A stretch of DNA of 29,627 nt, taken from assembly GCA_035765045.1 (NCBI GenBank), contig DASTYI010000155.1:1-29627 (forward strand). The letters are read 5' to 3'. Below, one piece after another: positions 22,482-29,627 of the stretch; the first letter of the stretch is position 1, and every line of letters starts with the position of its first letter. A program made the position numbers and the translations under genes. Source of the DNA: Iamia sp035765045 (GTDB lineage: Bacteria > Actinomycetota > Acidimicrobiia > Acidimicrobiales > Iamiaceae). The notes under the pieces are model-generated. The model made no database searches. It saw nothing but the letters and a program-made list of their open reading frames with translations, and was not told the DNA's origin.

Positions 22482-22912
22482 CGGTAGATGTTGGTCTCGC
22501 GGGGGGCGAAGCCGAGGCGCTGGTAGAGGCGGTTGGCGACCTCGCGGCTGGGGCGGCTGGTGAGGTCGACGGTGCGGCAGCCGAGCTCGGCGGCGAGGTC
22601 GAGGGCGAAGCGGTTGAGGGAGGTGCCGACGCCCTTGCCGCCGGCCTCGGAGTCGACCACGACGTCCTCGATCCAGGCCCGCAGGCCGGTGGGGATGCGG
22701 AACACGACGAGGGTCAGCGAGCCGACGACGACCCCGGCCTCCTCGGCCACGAGCAGGTGGGTGGCGGGGGCGGCGATGATCTCGGCCAGCACGGCGGCCT
22801 CGGGCGGGGGGGCCGAGCGGGAGAGCTGGGGGATCAGCCGGGCGAAGGCGTCGACCAGGGCGGGGGCCTCGGCCTCGTCGGTGACCTCACGGACGCGCAC
22901 ATCGTCAGCCAT
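22469..22912 (-). CDS. GNAT-family N-acetyltransferase
   Basis: A 147-aa GNAT protein that transfers acetyl from acetyl-CoA to an amine of unknown identity. It shows the LLVAEEAGVVVGSLTLVVF strand pair, the AWIEDVVVDSEAGGKGVGTSL motif A (Gly-rich pyrophosphate loop, a K replacing the frequent R) and the C-terminal NRLYQRLGFAPRETNIYRY. Cytoplasmic and single-domain. The ATG at 22912 lies 7 bases after a leaderless -10 (TACCGT), and gives the normal family length; longer in-frame starts are GC artefacts. Convergent overlap of 13 bases with the plus-strand surface-protein gene. Confidence 0.88.
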   Translation of the reverse strand: MADDVRVREVTDEAEAPALVDAFARLIPQLSRSAPPPEAAVLAEIIAAPATHLLVAEEAGVVVGSLTLVVFRIPTGLRAWIEDVVVDSEAGGKGVGTSLNRFALDLAAELGCRTVDLTSRPSREVANRLYQRLGFAPRETNIYRYEG

Positions 22913-22919
22913 GCGCCGG

Positions 22920-22925
22920 ACGGTA
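22920..22925 (-). promoter_or_regulatory. Leaderless -10 (TACCGT) of the GNAT gene
   Basis: Minus-strand TACCGT lies 7 bases before the ATG at 22912; no Shine-Dalgarno. Confidence 0.45.
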
Positions 22926-23031
22926 CCGCAGCCCCGCCGTCCGCCACGGACGGTGGTGCGGGTCACACAGGCTTCAGGCGCTCGACTCGGACCTGCAAAC
23001 CGGCCGACGACCGCTGGCAACACTCCGGGCG

Positions 23032-23037
23032 TACGGT
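23032..23037 (+). promoter_or_regulatory. Leaderless -10 (TACGGT) of the 63-aa gene
   Basis: TACGGT is 6 bases before the ATG at 23044. The promoter-start geometry matches other genes here and is a main reason to believe the small ORF. Confidence 0.4.
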
Positions 23038-23043
23038 CGACCC

Positions 23044-23235
23044 ATGGCCCGGTTCGCCCTCCCCCACGTCCTGGCCGACCTGTCCTACCGGATCGGGCAC
23101 GACGACGCGGTGCGCAACGCCCGCGTCGAGCTCGACCTGGCCGAGCAGCGCATCGACGCCGCCGAGGACCTGATCCGACGGGTCGAGGCCCACGCCCGAT
23201 CGGCACCCCGGGCCGCCGCCGCAGCCGCGGCCTGA
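23044..23235 (+). CDS. Small hypothetical protein (63 aa), helical
   Basis: A short protein with a charged, probably coiled-coil middle (VRNARVELDLAEQRIDAAEDLIRRVEAHA) and an Ala-rich C-terminus. There is no signal peptide or membrane segment. It sits between a divergent GNAT gene and a convergent amidase gene. Evidence for reality: a leaderless-type -10 exactly 6 bases before the ATG, and heptad-like spacing of Leu/Val/Ile. No homologue recognised; function unknown. Confidence 0.5.
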   Translation: MARFALPHVLADLSYRIGHDDAVRNARVELDLAEQRIDAAEDLIRRVEAHARSAPRAAAAAAA

Positions 23236-23299
23236 GCGGGCCGCCGAGCACTCCGGCCCTGCCGTCGCCTTCCCCCTGGACGGCGGCGGGGCCGGACCA

Positions 23300-24706
23300 T
23301 CACCGTCCCGGGGCCGTCCGCGGCCAGGGCTGGGCCTGCTCCAGCACCCGGGCCAGCCGGAGGCAGAGATCGTCGCGGTGGAGCCCGCAGGTGATCATCA
23401 GCCCGATCGGCAGGCCGGCGGCCGACAGCCCGGCGGGGACCGAGGTCGACGGGTTCCAGCACAGGTTGGCGACCATGGTGAACGGCGTGGCCATCGCCGG
23501 GTGGACCCGCTGGCCGGCGATCTCGGCCGGCGGCGGGCCCTCGGCCACGAAGGCGGGGATGGCGGTCGTGGGGGTGAGGAGGACGTCGACCTCGGCGAAG
23601 AGCTCGCCGACCTCCCGTTCGAGCACCGCCCGGCGCCGGGCCGGGGCGACCAGCGAGCGCACCGGGGCCCGCTCGGTCTGCTCCAGGCTCCAGCGCGAGA
23701 ACGGCGTGAGGTCGTCGGCGACCGCCGGCCACATCCCCTCCTCCAGGGCCAGCCACATGTCGATCGAGCCGCCCTCGAGCCAGGTGGTCACCGGGTCGGT
23801 GAGCCGCACCGGGGCATCGTCGAGGTCGAGCCCGGCGGCGTCGGCCAGCACCGACGCGGCGGCGCCGGCGACCCGGGCGACCTCGGGGTCGACGACGGCG
23901 TAGCCGAGGTCGGGCGACCAGCGGGCCCGGAGCCCGGCGGTGGCCAGGGTCTCGATCACCGCCTCGTAGGAGAGGCCGGGCGCCGGCAGCGACGTGCGGT
24001 CGCGGGGGTCGGGGCCGGAGGCGACGTCGAGGTGGCGGGCGGCGTCGGCCACCGTGGTGGTGAGCGCCCCGACCACGGCGGTCATCGAGTCGAGCGGGCC
24101 CGGGTCGGGGATCCGCCCGAAGCTGGGCTTGTGCCCGACCAGGCCGCTGAAGCCGGCCGGGCTGCGGGTCGACCCGCCCCCGTCGCTCGCCGTGGCCAGC
24201 GGCACCAGCCCGCCGGCGACCGCCGCCGCCGACCCGCCCGAGGAGCCCCCGGGCGTGCGGTCGACGGCCCACGGGTTGCGGGCCACGCCCCAGGCCCGGG
24301 TTCGGGTCCAGCTGAGGGTGCCGAACTCGGGGGCGGCCGTCTTGCCGATGGGGACGGCGCCGGCGGCCCGCAGCCGGGCCACGTGGATGGAGTCGGCCTC
24401 GACCGGGCCCCGGCCCTGGTAGAGCAGCGAGCCGTGGCTGGTGGGCAGCCCGGCGCAGTCCTCCAGGTCCTTGACCCCGATGGGGACGCCGGCCAGCGGG
24501 CCGGGATCGTCGCCCCGGGCCACGGCGGCGTCGACGGCGGCCGCGGTGGCGCGGGCCCCCTCGGGGTCGAGGACGACGAAGGCGCCGAGCTCGGCGTCGG
24601 CGGTCGCCGCGGCCAGGGCCCGCTCGACCAGGGCGGTCGCCGTGGTGGTGCCGGCCCGGACCTGGTCGGCCAGGACGGTGACCGGCGGCCAGGCCCCGTC
24701 GGTCAC
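23300..24706 (-). CDS. Amidase signature-family hydrolase
   Basis: A 468-aa amidase with the Ser-cisSer-Lys triad visible: Lys79 (PIGVKD), the cis-Ser in GGSSGGS (Ser155), and nucleophile Ser179 in DGGGSTRSPAGFSG. It is of normal length. Such enzymes hydrolyse amides (or transfer ammonia in GatA); no GatB/C neighbours are present, so a stand-alone amidase is likely. It starts GTG at 24706, overlapping the stop of the acyltransferase gene by four bases, so both are in one minus-strand operon. The coupling to a lipid acyltransferase hints at a fatty acid amide or acyl-amine substrate (inference only). Confidence 0.92.
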   Translation of the reverse strand: MTDGAWPPVTVLADQVRAGTTTATALVERALAAATADAELGAFVVLDPEGARATAAAVDAAVARGDDPGPLAGVPIGVKDLEDCAGLPTSHGSLLYQGRGPVEADSIHVARLRAAGAVPIGKTAAPEFGTLSWTRTRAWGVARNPWAVDRTPGGSSGGSAAAVAGGLVPLATASDGGGSTRSPAGFSGLVGHKPSFGRIPDPGPLDSMTAVVGALTTTVADAARHLDVASGPDPRDRTSLPAPGLSYEAVIETLATAGLRARWSPDLGYAVVDPEVARVAGAAASVLADAAGLDLDDAPVRLTDPVTTWLEGGSIDMWLALEEGMWPAVADDLTPFSRWSLEQTERAPVRSLVAPARRRAVLEREVGELFAEVDVLLTPTTAIPAFVAEGPPPAEIAGQRVHPAMATPFTMVANLCWNPSTSVPAGLSAAGLPIGLMITCGLHRDDLCLRLARVLEQAQPWPRTAPGR

Positions 24707-26163
24707 GCCCGCTTCCTCGCCCGCTTGGCCTTGGCCGGGGCCGGGGCCGGGGTGAAGACCGCCTCGAGCTCGGCGAAGGCGGCCTCGACCCCCTCGGCCA
24801 GGACGTGGAGGTCGGGCACGGCGCTGCGATCGCCCGACAGTCCGAAGGCCAGCTTCCCGTCGTAGGAGATGACGGCGATGATCATCGCCATCCCGTCGAC
24901 CACGCAGACGTAGGGGAAGGCCTCCAGCATCTTGGCGCCGAGGCAGTAGAGCGGGATCTGCGGACCCGGGATGTTGGTGATGACGGTGTTGAGCGGCATC
25001 GCCCGGACCGCCAGGCGCGAGGCCAGGCCGAGCAGGGTGGGCGGGGCGTAGCCGGTCAGCTCCATCAGGGCGTCGGCCCCGACGGCCTGGCCCATGTCCT
25101 TGCGGCTGGCCATGTGGGCGTGGACGAAGCGGAGCCGCTCGACCGGGTCGGGGTCGCCGACGGGGAGGTCGGCGGTCATCATCGACACCCGGTTGCCCAG
25201 CGCCATCTGCTCGGAGACGTCGCGCACCGAGACCGGCACCATCGCCCGGTAGACGAGGCCCTCGGGGACGTCGTCGCCCCGGTCGAGCAGGTAGGTGCGC
25301 ATCGCCCCCGTGCAGGCGGTGAGGACGACGTCGTTGAGCGTGGTGCGGGCCAGGTCGGCGCCCCGGTCGGCCGCCGCCCGGCGCAACGCCTTGGCCCGCT
25401 CCAGGTCGATCCGGGCCGGCTCGAAGCGGCGGTGGGGCGTGACCGGCACGTTCCACGGGGCGCTCGGGGCCCGCTGGGCCAGGTCGACGACGGTGCGGGC
25501 CACCTGGGTGACCCGCTCGGCGACCTGCTGCGGGCCCCGCACGATGGCGCGGGCCGAGCGGACCAGCTCGGCCGGCTCGACGGCCCGCTCGACCAGGCTG
25601 TCGACCAGCAGGGTCGAGGCCTCGGGCGGGGGCTCGGGCGTCCACGGCTCGGGGTCGGCGTCGGCGACGTCGGGTTCCAGGTCGAGCAGGACGGTGGCCA
25701 CGTCGATCCCCGAGATGCCGTCGATCAGGGCGTGGTGGGTCTTCTGGATGAGGGCGATGCGGTCGTCGTCGACCCCCTCGACGAACCAGATCTCCCACAG
25801 CGGCCGGCGGCGGTCGAGCAGCTGGGCCTGGAGCCGGTCCATCAGCAGCTTCAGCTGGGCCTCGCTCCCGGGCGGCGGGATGGCGGTGAGGCGGACGTGG
25901 TAGGCGAGGTCGAAGTCGGTGTCGTCGACCCAGATCGGCCGGCCCTGGTCGAACGGCACCGACATGATCCGCTTGCGGAACCGGGGCACGAGGTGGAGGC
26001 GGGACTCGATGCGTCGCCGCACCCGGGCCAGGTCGAAGCGCCCGTCGGCGTCGAGCAACGGCCCCCGCTCGAAGTAGGCCAGGGCGCCGACGTGGAGCGG
26101 CTGGTGGTCGTCCTCGATGTGGAGGAACACCGAGTCCTGAGGCGAGAGGCGGTCGTACGGCAC
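24703..26163 (-). CDS. WS/DGAT-family O-acyltransferase (wax ester synthase/DGAT)
   Basis: A 486-aa wax ester synthase/diacylglycerol acyltransferase. The catalytic HHALIDG (HHxxxDG, 143-149) is intact. The N-terminus MPYDRLSPQDSVFLHIED and PRFRKRIMSVPFDQGRPIWVDD, and the C-terminal NTVITNIPGPQIPLY with PLWEIWFVEG, are characteristic. It esterifies acyl-CoA with a fatty alcohol or diacylglycerol to make storage lipid at the membrane; actinobacteria often carry several copies. The GTG at 26163 lies 6 bases after a leaderless -10 (TAGTTT). It is the first gene of an operon with the amidase. The C-terminus ends in a Lys/Ala/Arg-rich tail (PAKAKRARKRA), not seen in every member. Confidence 0.94.
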   Translation of the reverse strand: MPYDRLSPQDSVFLHIEDDHQPLHVGALAYFERGPLLDADGRFDLARVRRRIESRLHLVPRFRKRIMSVPFDQGRPIWVDDTDFDLAYHVRLTAIPPPGSEAQLKLLMDRLQAQLLDRRRPLWEIWFVEGVDDDRIALIQKTHHALIDGISGIDVATVLLDLEPDVADADPEPWTPEPPPEASTLLVDSLVERAVEPAELVRSARAIVRGPQQVAERVTQVARTVVDLAQRAPSAPWNVPVTPHRRFEPARIDLERAKALRRAAADRGADLARTTLNDVVLTACTGAMRTYLLDRGDDVPEGLVYRAMVPVSVRDVSEQMALGNRVSMMTADLPVGDPDPVERLRFVHAHMASRKDMGQAVGADALMELTGYAPPTLLGLASRLAVRAMPLNTVITNIPGPQIPLYCLGAKMLEAFPYVCVVDGMAMIIAVISYDGKLAFGLSGDRSAVPDLHVLAEGVEAAFAELEAVFTPAPAPAKAKRARKRA

Positions 26164-26169
26164 CGCGGG

Positions 26170-26175
26170 AAACTA
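26170..26175 (-). promoter_or_regulatory. Leaderless -10 (TAGTTT) of the WS/DGAT-amidase operon
   Basis: Minus-strand TAGTTT lies 6 bases before the GTG at 26163; there is no Shine-Dalgarno. The next 140 bases to the divergent gene contain no other gene. Confidence 0.5.
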
Positions 26176-26316
26176 CTAAGGACTCAGGCCGCCAGGACCG
26201 GGTCGGTCCGGACCTCTCCTCGGCAGGGCCTCGGAGAGCAGGGCACCGTGCCTCCGGGTCGCCTCGCCTGGCGGCTCGGCTCCGTGCAGGTCCGCCGGGT
26301 CCGGCGGGCCAGGCCG

Positions 26317-26322
26317 TAGCCT
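26317..26322 (+). promoter_or_regulatory. Leaderless -10 (TAGCCT)
   Basis: TAGCCT ends 7 bases before the ATG at 26330; no Shine-Dalgarno. Confidence 0.4.
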
Positions 26323-26329
26323 GCCGGCC

Positions 26330-26806
26330 ATGCCCGCACCCGTCGCGACGTGCATCTGGCGCCTGCGGCCGGAGGTGCTGGCGGCGCTCCACCAGCGCTT
26401 CGGCGCCCCAGCGGACACCTACGGCAACGGCAGCCAGACCTGGCTCCGCAGCGACGGCCCCGACGGCACGCCGGTCGAGTGGCGCCTGCACCCGCGCGCC
26501 GACTTCGTCCGCCCCACCGACCTGGCCATCGACCAGCTCTTCACCCTCCTCGCCGGGGCCGTGGCCCGGGGCGAGGAGCCCCGGCTCGACCCCGCCGTGG
26601 TGTGGACCGGGCTGGAGGCGGCGTGGGCCTTCGACGAGGAGCTCCCGGCCGACCAGCTGGCCGGCTGCACCGCCGCCGCCCTCGGGGTCGACGCCGATGC
26701 CGTCGGGGTGGTCGACCGCGCCGCCCTCGGGGTCGAGTGGGAGCGCTCGGGGGGCCGGCTCGACGTGATCGGCCACCTGCTCGACGCCCTCGACCCGACG
26801 GGCTGA
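26330..26806 (+). CDS. Hypothetical protein (158 aa)
   Basis: A soluble 158-aa protein with no recognised domain. It shows a mixed pattern: CIWRLRPEVLAALHQRFG, a beta/turn region YGNGSQTWLRSDGPDGTPVEWRLHP, then helices DLAIDQLFTLLAGAVARGEEP and DELPADQLAGCTAAALG. No signal or membrane segment is present. It is divergent from WS/DGAT and tail-to-tail with the NUDIX gene 18 bases away. Start supported by a leaderless -10 element. Function unknown; the overall look is of an actinobacterial accessory protein. Confidence 0.6.
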   Translation: MPAPVATCIWRLRPEVLAALHQRFGAPADTYGNGSQTWLRSDGPDGTPVEWRLHPRADFVRPTDLAIDQLFTLLAGAVARGEEPRLDPAVVWTGLEAAWAFDEELPADQLAGCTAAALGVDADAVGVVDRAALGVEWERSGGRLDVIGHLLDALDPTG

Positions 26807-26824
26807 CCGCCGCCCGGGCCGGGC

Positions 26825-27508
26825 TCAGGCCTCGGGCGACCGCCAGGGCTGGTCGCGGGGCGGGTCGAACCAGGTCGGGGCGACCTCGCCGGCGATGGCG
26901 GCGAAGGCCAGCGCCCCCCAGCGGTCGACCCCGGCCAGCGGGGACGGCAGCTCGTCGGGCCCGAACCAGCCGACGTCGGCGCACTCCAGCGGGTGGGCCT
27001 GGAGCGACCCGCCGGTGGCCCGGCAGAGGAAGACCAGCGAGTACAGCGGGATCCGGCTGAAGCCCTGGCGCATCCCGTCGAACACGGCGATCAGCCGGTC
27101 GACCTCGCACTCGATCCCGGTCTCCTCGTGGACCTCCTTGCGGACGACCTCCGAGGGCGAGTAGCCGACGTCGGCCCACCCCGTCGGGTACAGCCAGATG
27201 CCCGAGTCGGCCCGCTGGACCAGCAGGATCCGGCCCTCCTCGTCGCCGACCACGGCGCCGACGGCGATCTTGGGGGTGACGTAGCCGGGCACGCCCGAGC
27301 CCACGCTCCGCATCCACTCGACGACCAGCTGGGCCGGGTCGAACGGGTGGCCGGCGGCGTGGCGGATGTCGGCCGCCACCGCCAGCACCTCCTCGAACCG
27401 CTCGCGCTCGTAGGTGTTGTCGCTGAACCCGAGGCCGGTGCGGGCGATGCCGGCCAGCGCCTCGCTCCACCGGAGGAGGTCCGCTTCGCTCGGGGGGTGC
27501 CGGTCCAC
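26825..27508 (-). CDS. NUDIX hydrolase with N-terminal Nudix_hydro_N domain
   Basis: A 227-aa protein. The N-terminal helical region (ADLLRWSEALAGIARTGL, YERERFEEVLAVAADIRHAAG) looks like the Nudix_hydro_N domain often found before ADP-ribose-type pyrophosphatases. The NUDIX box reads GWADVGYSPSEVVRKE then VHEETGIE: the core E-x-x-E-E-x-G metal-binding part is intact, but two consensus positions differ, a Tyr for the first Glu and a Lys for the Arg of 'RE'. Substrate is a nucleoside diphosphate linked to X, unknown. The GTG at 27508 lies 6 bases after a leaderless TAGGTT in the 19-base gap after glnD. Both genes are minus strand, so NUDIX may be expressed alone or with glnD. Confidence 0.87.
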   Translation of the reverse strand: MDRHPPSEADLLRWSEALAGIARTGLGFSDNTYERERFEEVLAVAADIRHAAGHPFDPAQLVVEWMRSVGSGVPGYVTPKIAVGAVVGDEEGRILLVQRADSGIWLYPTGWADVGYSPSEVVRKEVHEETGIECEVDRLIAVFDGMRQGFSRIPLYSLVFLCRATGGSLQAHPLECADVGWFGPDELPSPLAGVDRWGALAFAAIAGEVAPTWFDPPRDQPWRSPEA

Positions 27509-27514
27509 CGCGGC

Positions 27515-27520
27515 AACCTA
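27515..27520 (-). promoter_or_regulatory. Leaderless -10 (TAGGTT) of the NUDIX gene
   Basis: Minus-strand TAGGTT lies 6 bases before the GTG at 27508 and within the 19-base gap after the glnD stop (27528), so the NUDIX gene can be transcribed independently. Confidence 0.5.
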
Positions 27521-27527
27521 CAGGGCG

Positions 27528-29627
27528 CTACTCGCTGTCGAGGGCGTGGAGCAGGGCCCGGGTGATCTCGGCCCGGTGGCGCTCGTCGGTGACCTTCTGC
27601 CCGTCGGGTCCCCGGACGTAGAAGGCGTCGACCACCCGGTCGCCGAGGGTCTGGACCTTGGCCGAGCGGACGTCGAGGTCCATCTCGCCGAGGGCCCGGC
27701 AGATCCGCTCGAGCAGGCCGAGGGCGTCGGTGGCGTGGACCTCGACCACGGTGGCGTGGCGCGACGCCTCGTCGTCGAAGCGGACCTCGGGCGGGGCCTG
27801 GTGGGCGCTGCGGATGCGGTTGCGGGGGCGGTGGGTCCGGGCCCGCTCCGCCAGCCGGGCCCGCAGCGCCAGCCGGCCGGCCAGCACGTCGGTGACCGAG
27901 GCCTCGACCCGGGCCCACGGGACGGCGTCGTCGGTCGGCGGCTCGACGGTGATGCGCTCCAGCGCCCAGCCCTCGTCGGAGGACACGGCGTCGACGGCCA
28001 GCACCCCGAGGTCGTGGAGGGCGAGGGCCCCGGCCACCCGGCGGAGCAGCCCGGGGCGGTCGGGGGCGACGACGGTGAGCACGTCGCCCTCGCCCCGGAC
28101 GACCTGGCGCCCGGCGGCCAGCAGCTCGCGGTGCTCGGCGCTCGGGAAGGGCGGGGTGGCCGGGCCCGAGGCCTCGCCGCCGAGGGCGACGGCGGTCCGC
28201 TCGACCAGCGTGGCGACCAGGCCCGCCTTCCAGGTGCCCCACGCCGCCGAGCCGGTCGCCCGGGAGTCGGCGACGGTGAGCCCGTGCAGCAGGCGCAGGG
28301 TGCGGAGCGACCCGACCCGCTCGGCCACGCCCTCGATGGTGGCCGGGTCGTCGAGGTCGCGCCGGGTGGCGACGTCGGGCAGCAGCAGGTGGTGCCGCAC
28401 CATGTCGACGAGGGTGGCGGTGTCGGCCGCACCCAGGCCCATCTGCGGCCCGAGGGCGGCGACCAGCTCCATCCCGACCTCGGTGTGGTCGCCGGGGCGG
28501 CCCTTGCCGATGTCGTGGAGGAGGCCGCCGAGCACCAGGAGGTCGGGCCGGTCGACGGTGTCGGCCATGTCGACGGTGCCGGCCGCCGTCTCCAGCAGGT
28601 GCCGATCGACGGTGAAGCGGTGGTAGGCGTTGCGCTGGGGCCGGTTGCGGACCGGCGCCCAGATCGGCAGCAGGCGGAGCCAGACGCCGAGCTGGTCGAG
28701 CGCCTCGATCTGGGCGATGGCCGGCGGGCCGGCCGACAGCAGGTCGACCAGCGCCTCGCGGGCCCCGGCGGGCCAGGGGTCGCCGAACGGGGCCGTCTCG
28801 GCGGCCAGCCGTTCGAGCGAGCCCCGGTCGATCCGGGTGCCGAGCCGGGCCGCGGCCGCCGCCGCCCGCAGGGCGATCGCCGGGTCGGTGGCCGGATCGG
28901 CCGCCGTGGTGAGGTGGACCTCGCGGTCGCGCAGCTCCAGCCCGGGGCCGATCTCGCGGGGCCGGCCGCCCATCGACCAGCTGGGCCCGGCGAGCATCGC
29001 CCGCACCCGGTGCCACGTCTCGTCGGAGCGCCAGGCGACGGTGCGGGCCCGGGTGGCCACGAGGGCCATCAGCCCGTCGGCGCCGCCGTCGATGCCGAGG
29101 GCCTCGGCCACCGCGTCCTGCTGATCGAGGGTGAGGACGTCGCTGGCCCGGCCGCTGGCCCGGTGGAGCTCGGCCCGCACCGCCAGCAGGTCGGCCTCGG
29201 CCGCGTCGAGCTCGGCCTGGTCGTCGTCGAGCAGCACCTGCCGGGCCCGCTGGGCCCAGCGCACGCCGTGGATGTCCCGCAGCCCGCCCCGGGCCAGCTT
29301 GAGGTCCGGCTCGAGGAGGAAGGCGACCTCGTCGGCCTTGGCGTGGCGATCGGCGACCGAGTCGGCCAGGCGGGCCAGCCACCGCTTGCCCCGCTTCTCC
29401 CACTGCGCCGCCGCCTCCCGGGTCAGGGCGTCGGCCAGGAGGGGGTCGCCGGCCAGGAGGCGGACGTCGAGCAGGGCGGTGGCGGTGTCGAGGTCGTCGC
29501 CGGCGAGCGACAGCGCGTCCTTGGGCGTCCGGACGGCGTGGCCGAGCTTCACCCCCGCGTCCCAGACCGGGTACCAGACGCGGTCGGCGACCTCTCCGAT
29601 GTCGCTGCGACCGTCGTGGAGGAGGAG
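27528..29627 (-). CDS. glnD: PII uridylyltransferase/uridylyl-removing enzyme GlnD, C-terminal ~700 residues (5' end beyond window)
   Basis: The reading frame stays open to the right edge (LLLHDGRSDIGEVADRVWYPVWDAGVKLGH), so the start is outside. GlnD uridylylates PII under nitrogen limitation and removes UMP under excess. The visible part begins in the nucleotidyltransferase domain (KLGHAVRTPKDAL). It continues through the linker and the HD domain (VDRHLLETAAGTVDMADTV, LGGLLHDIGKGRPGDHTEVG; the HD pair plus other His/Asp residues is present) to two ACT domains (VVAPDRPGLLRRVAGALALHDLGV; VHATDALGLLERICRALGEMDLDV), which bind glutamine. The order is the full bacterial GlnD architecture and the C-terminus is complete. 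The N-terminal catalytic G-S-x10-DxD motif is not in the window. Confidence 0.93.
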   Translation of the reverse strand, partial: LLLHDGRSDIGEVADRVWYPVWDAGVKLGHAVRTPKDALSLAGDDLDTATALLDVRLLAGDPLLADALTREAAAQWEKRGKRWLARLADSVADRHAKADEVAFLLEPDLKLARGGLRDIHGVRWAQRARQVLLDDDQAELDAAEADLLAVRAELHRASGRASDVLTLDQQDAVAEALGIDGGADGLMALVATRARTVAWRSDETWHRVRAMLAGPSWSMGGRPREIGPGLELRDREVHLTTAADPATDPAIALRAAAAAARLGTRIDRGSLERLAAETAPFGDPWPAGAREALVDLLSAGPPAIAQIEALDQLGVWLRLLPIWAPVRNRPQRNAYHRFTVDRHLLETAAGTVDMADTVDRPDLLVLGGLLHDIGKGRPGDHTEVGMELVAALGPQMGLGAADTATLVDMVRHHLLLPDVATRRDLDDPATIEGVAERVGSLRTLRLLHGLTVADSRATGSAAWGTWKAGLVATLVERTAVALGGEASGPATPPFPSAEHRELLAAGRQVVRGEGDVLTVVAPDRPGLLRRVAGALALHDLGVLAVDAVSSDEGWALERITVEPPTDDAVPWARVEASVTDVLAGRLALRARLAERARTHRPRNRIRSAHQAPPEVRFDDEASRHATVVEVHATDALGLLERICRALGEMDLDVRSAKVQTLGDRVVDAFYVRGPDGQKVTDERHRAEITRALLHALDSE

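Noticed and set aside
23300..26776. Continuous 1158-codon minus frame joining the unknown gene, WS/DGAT and amidase
   Set aside because: Only the amidase portion is real in that frame; the upstream part is a shadow of WS/DGAT, which is in another frame. Not a fusion.
1..29627. CRISPR arrays, tRNA or rRNA genes, prophage or defence islands
   Set aside because: No regularly spaced repeats, no cloverleaf or rRNA-like stretches, and no toxin-antitoxin, restriction or phage genes recognised. The sbcDC operon is a normal housekeeping locus.

Overview
The window is very G+C-rich DNA with tightly packed short-gap genes on both strands. It looks like a chromosomal segment of a high-GC actinobacterium. 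Acidimicrobiia (Iamia/Ilumatobacter-like) is my best guess, based on gene content (WS/DGAT acyltransferase, ECF41 sigma factor, bacterial GlnD, GtrA) and on many apparently leaderless genes. This is inference, not a database match.

Layout. 1-115: the 5' end of an IS481-type transposase on the minus strand, leaving the window, with a perfect inverted repeat that would sequester its ribosome binding site. 159-1902: an ECF41 module made of a canonical ECF41 promoter, a carboxymuconolactone decarboxylase/AhpD-like gene, an ECF41 sigma factor with a SnoaL-like C-terminus, and a stand-alone SnoaL-like gene. 1939-6427: acyl-CoA synthetase, secreted subtilisin-like protease, and a thioredoxin-fold protein with a CxC motif. 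6443-8893 (minus): a GtrA/methyltransferase pair and a GH1 beta-glucosidase. 8987-11147: TesB thioesterase coupled to a PQQ-type sugar dehydrogenase lipoprotein that carries a one-base frameshift in its NHNGG motif. 11160-15448 (minus): sbcDC nuclease operon. 15536-18146: a small membrane protein divergent from an LmrA/YxaF-like TetR regulator with a recognisable operator between them, then a DMFA2_C-type protein. 18159-19008: intergenic region with two perfect hairpins, a small candidate ORF and an HEAGH-motif protein. 19225-22481: ECF sigma factor, its overlapping membrane partner and two exported proteins. 22469-26806: GNAT, a 63-aa protein, a WS/DGAT-amidase operon and an unknown protein. 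26825-29627 (minus): NUDIX hydrolase and the C-terminal ~700 residues of GlnD, open at the right edge.

Themes. Lipid/acyl metabolism recurs (acyl-CoA synthetase, TesB, WS/DGAT) but in separate transcription units. Translational coupling by 4-base GTGA/ATGA overlaps is common (665, 9868, 14237, 19788, 24706). Twelve genes have a TAnnnT hexamer 6-9 bases before the start codon and mostly no Shine-Dalgarno, whereas most of the remaining genes have a Shine-Dalgarno or overlap an upstream stop. Several perfect palindromes lie between genes (61-115, 5344-5391, 5395-5408, 6421-6449, 16611-16626, 18169-18196, 18205-18233).

I did not find a single obvious new defence or biosynthetic system. The best candidates for something undescribed are the hairpin-plus-small-ORF-plus-HEAGH locus, the ECF41 module with an extra SnoaL gene next to an IS, and the intergenic palindromes.
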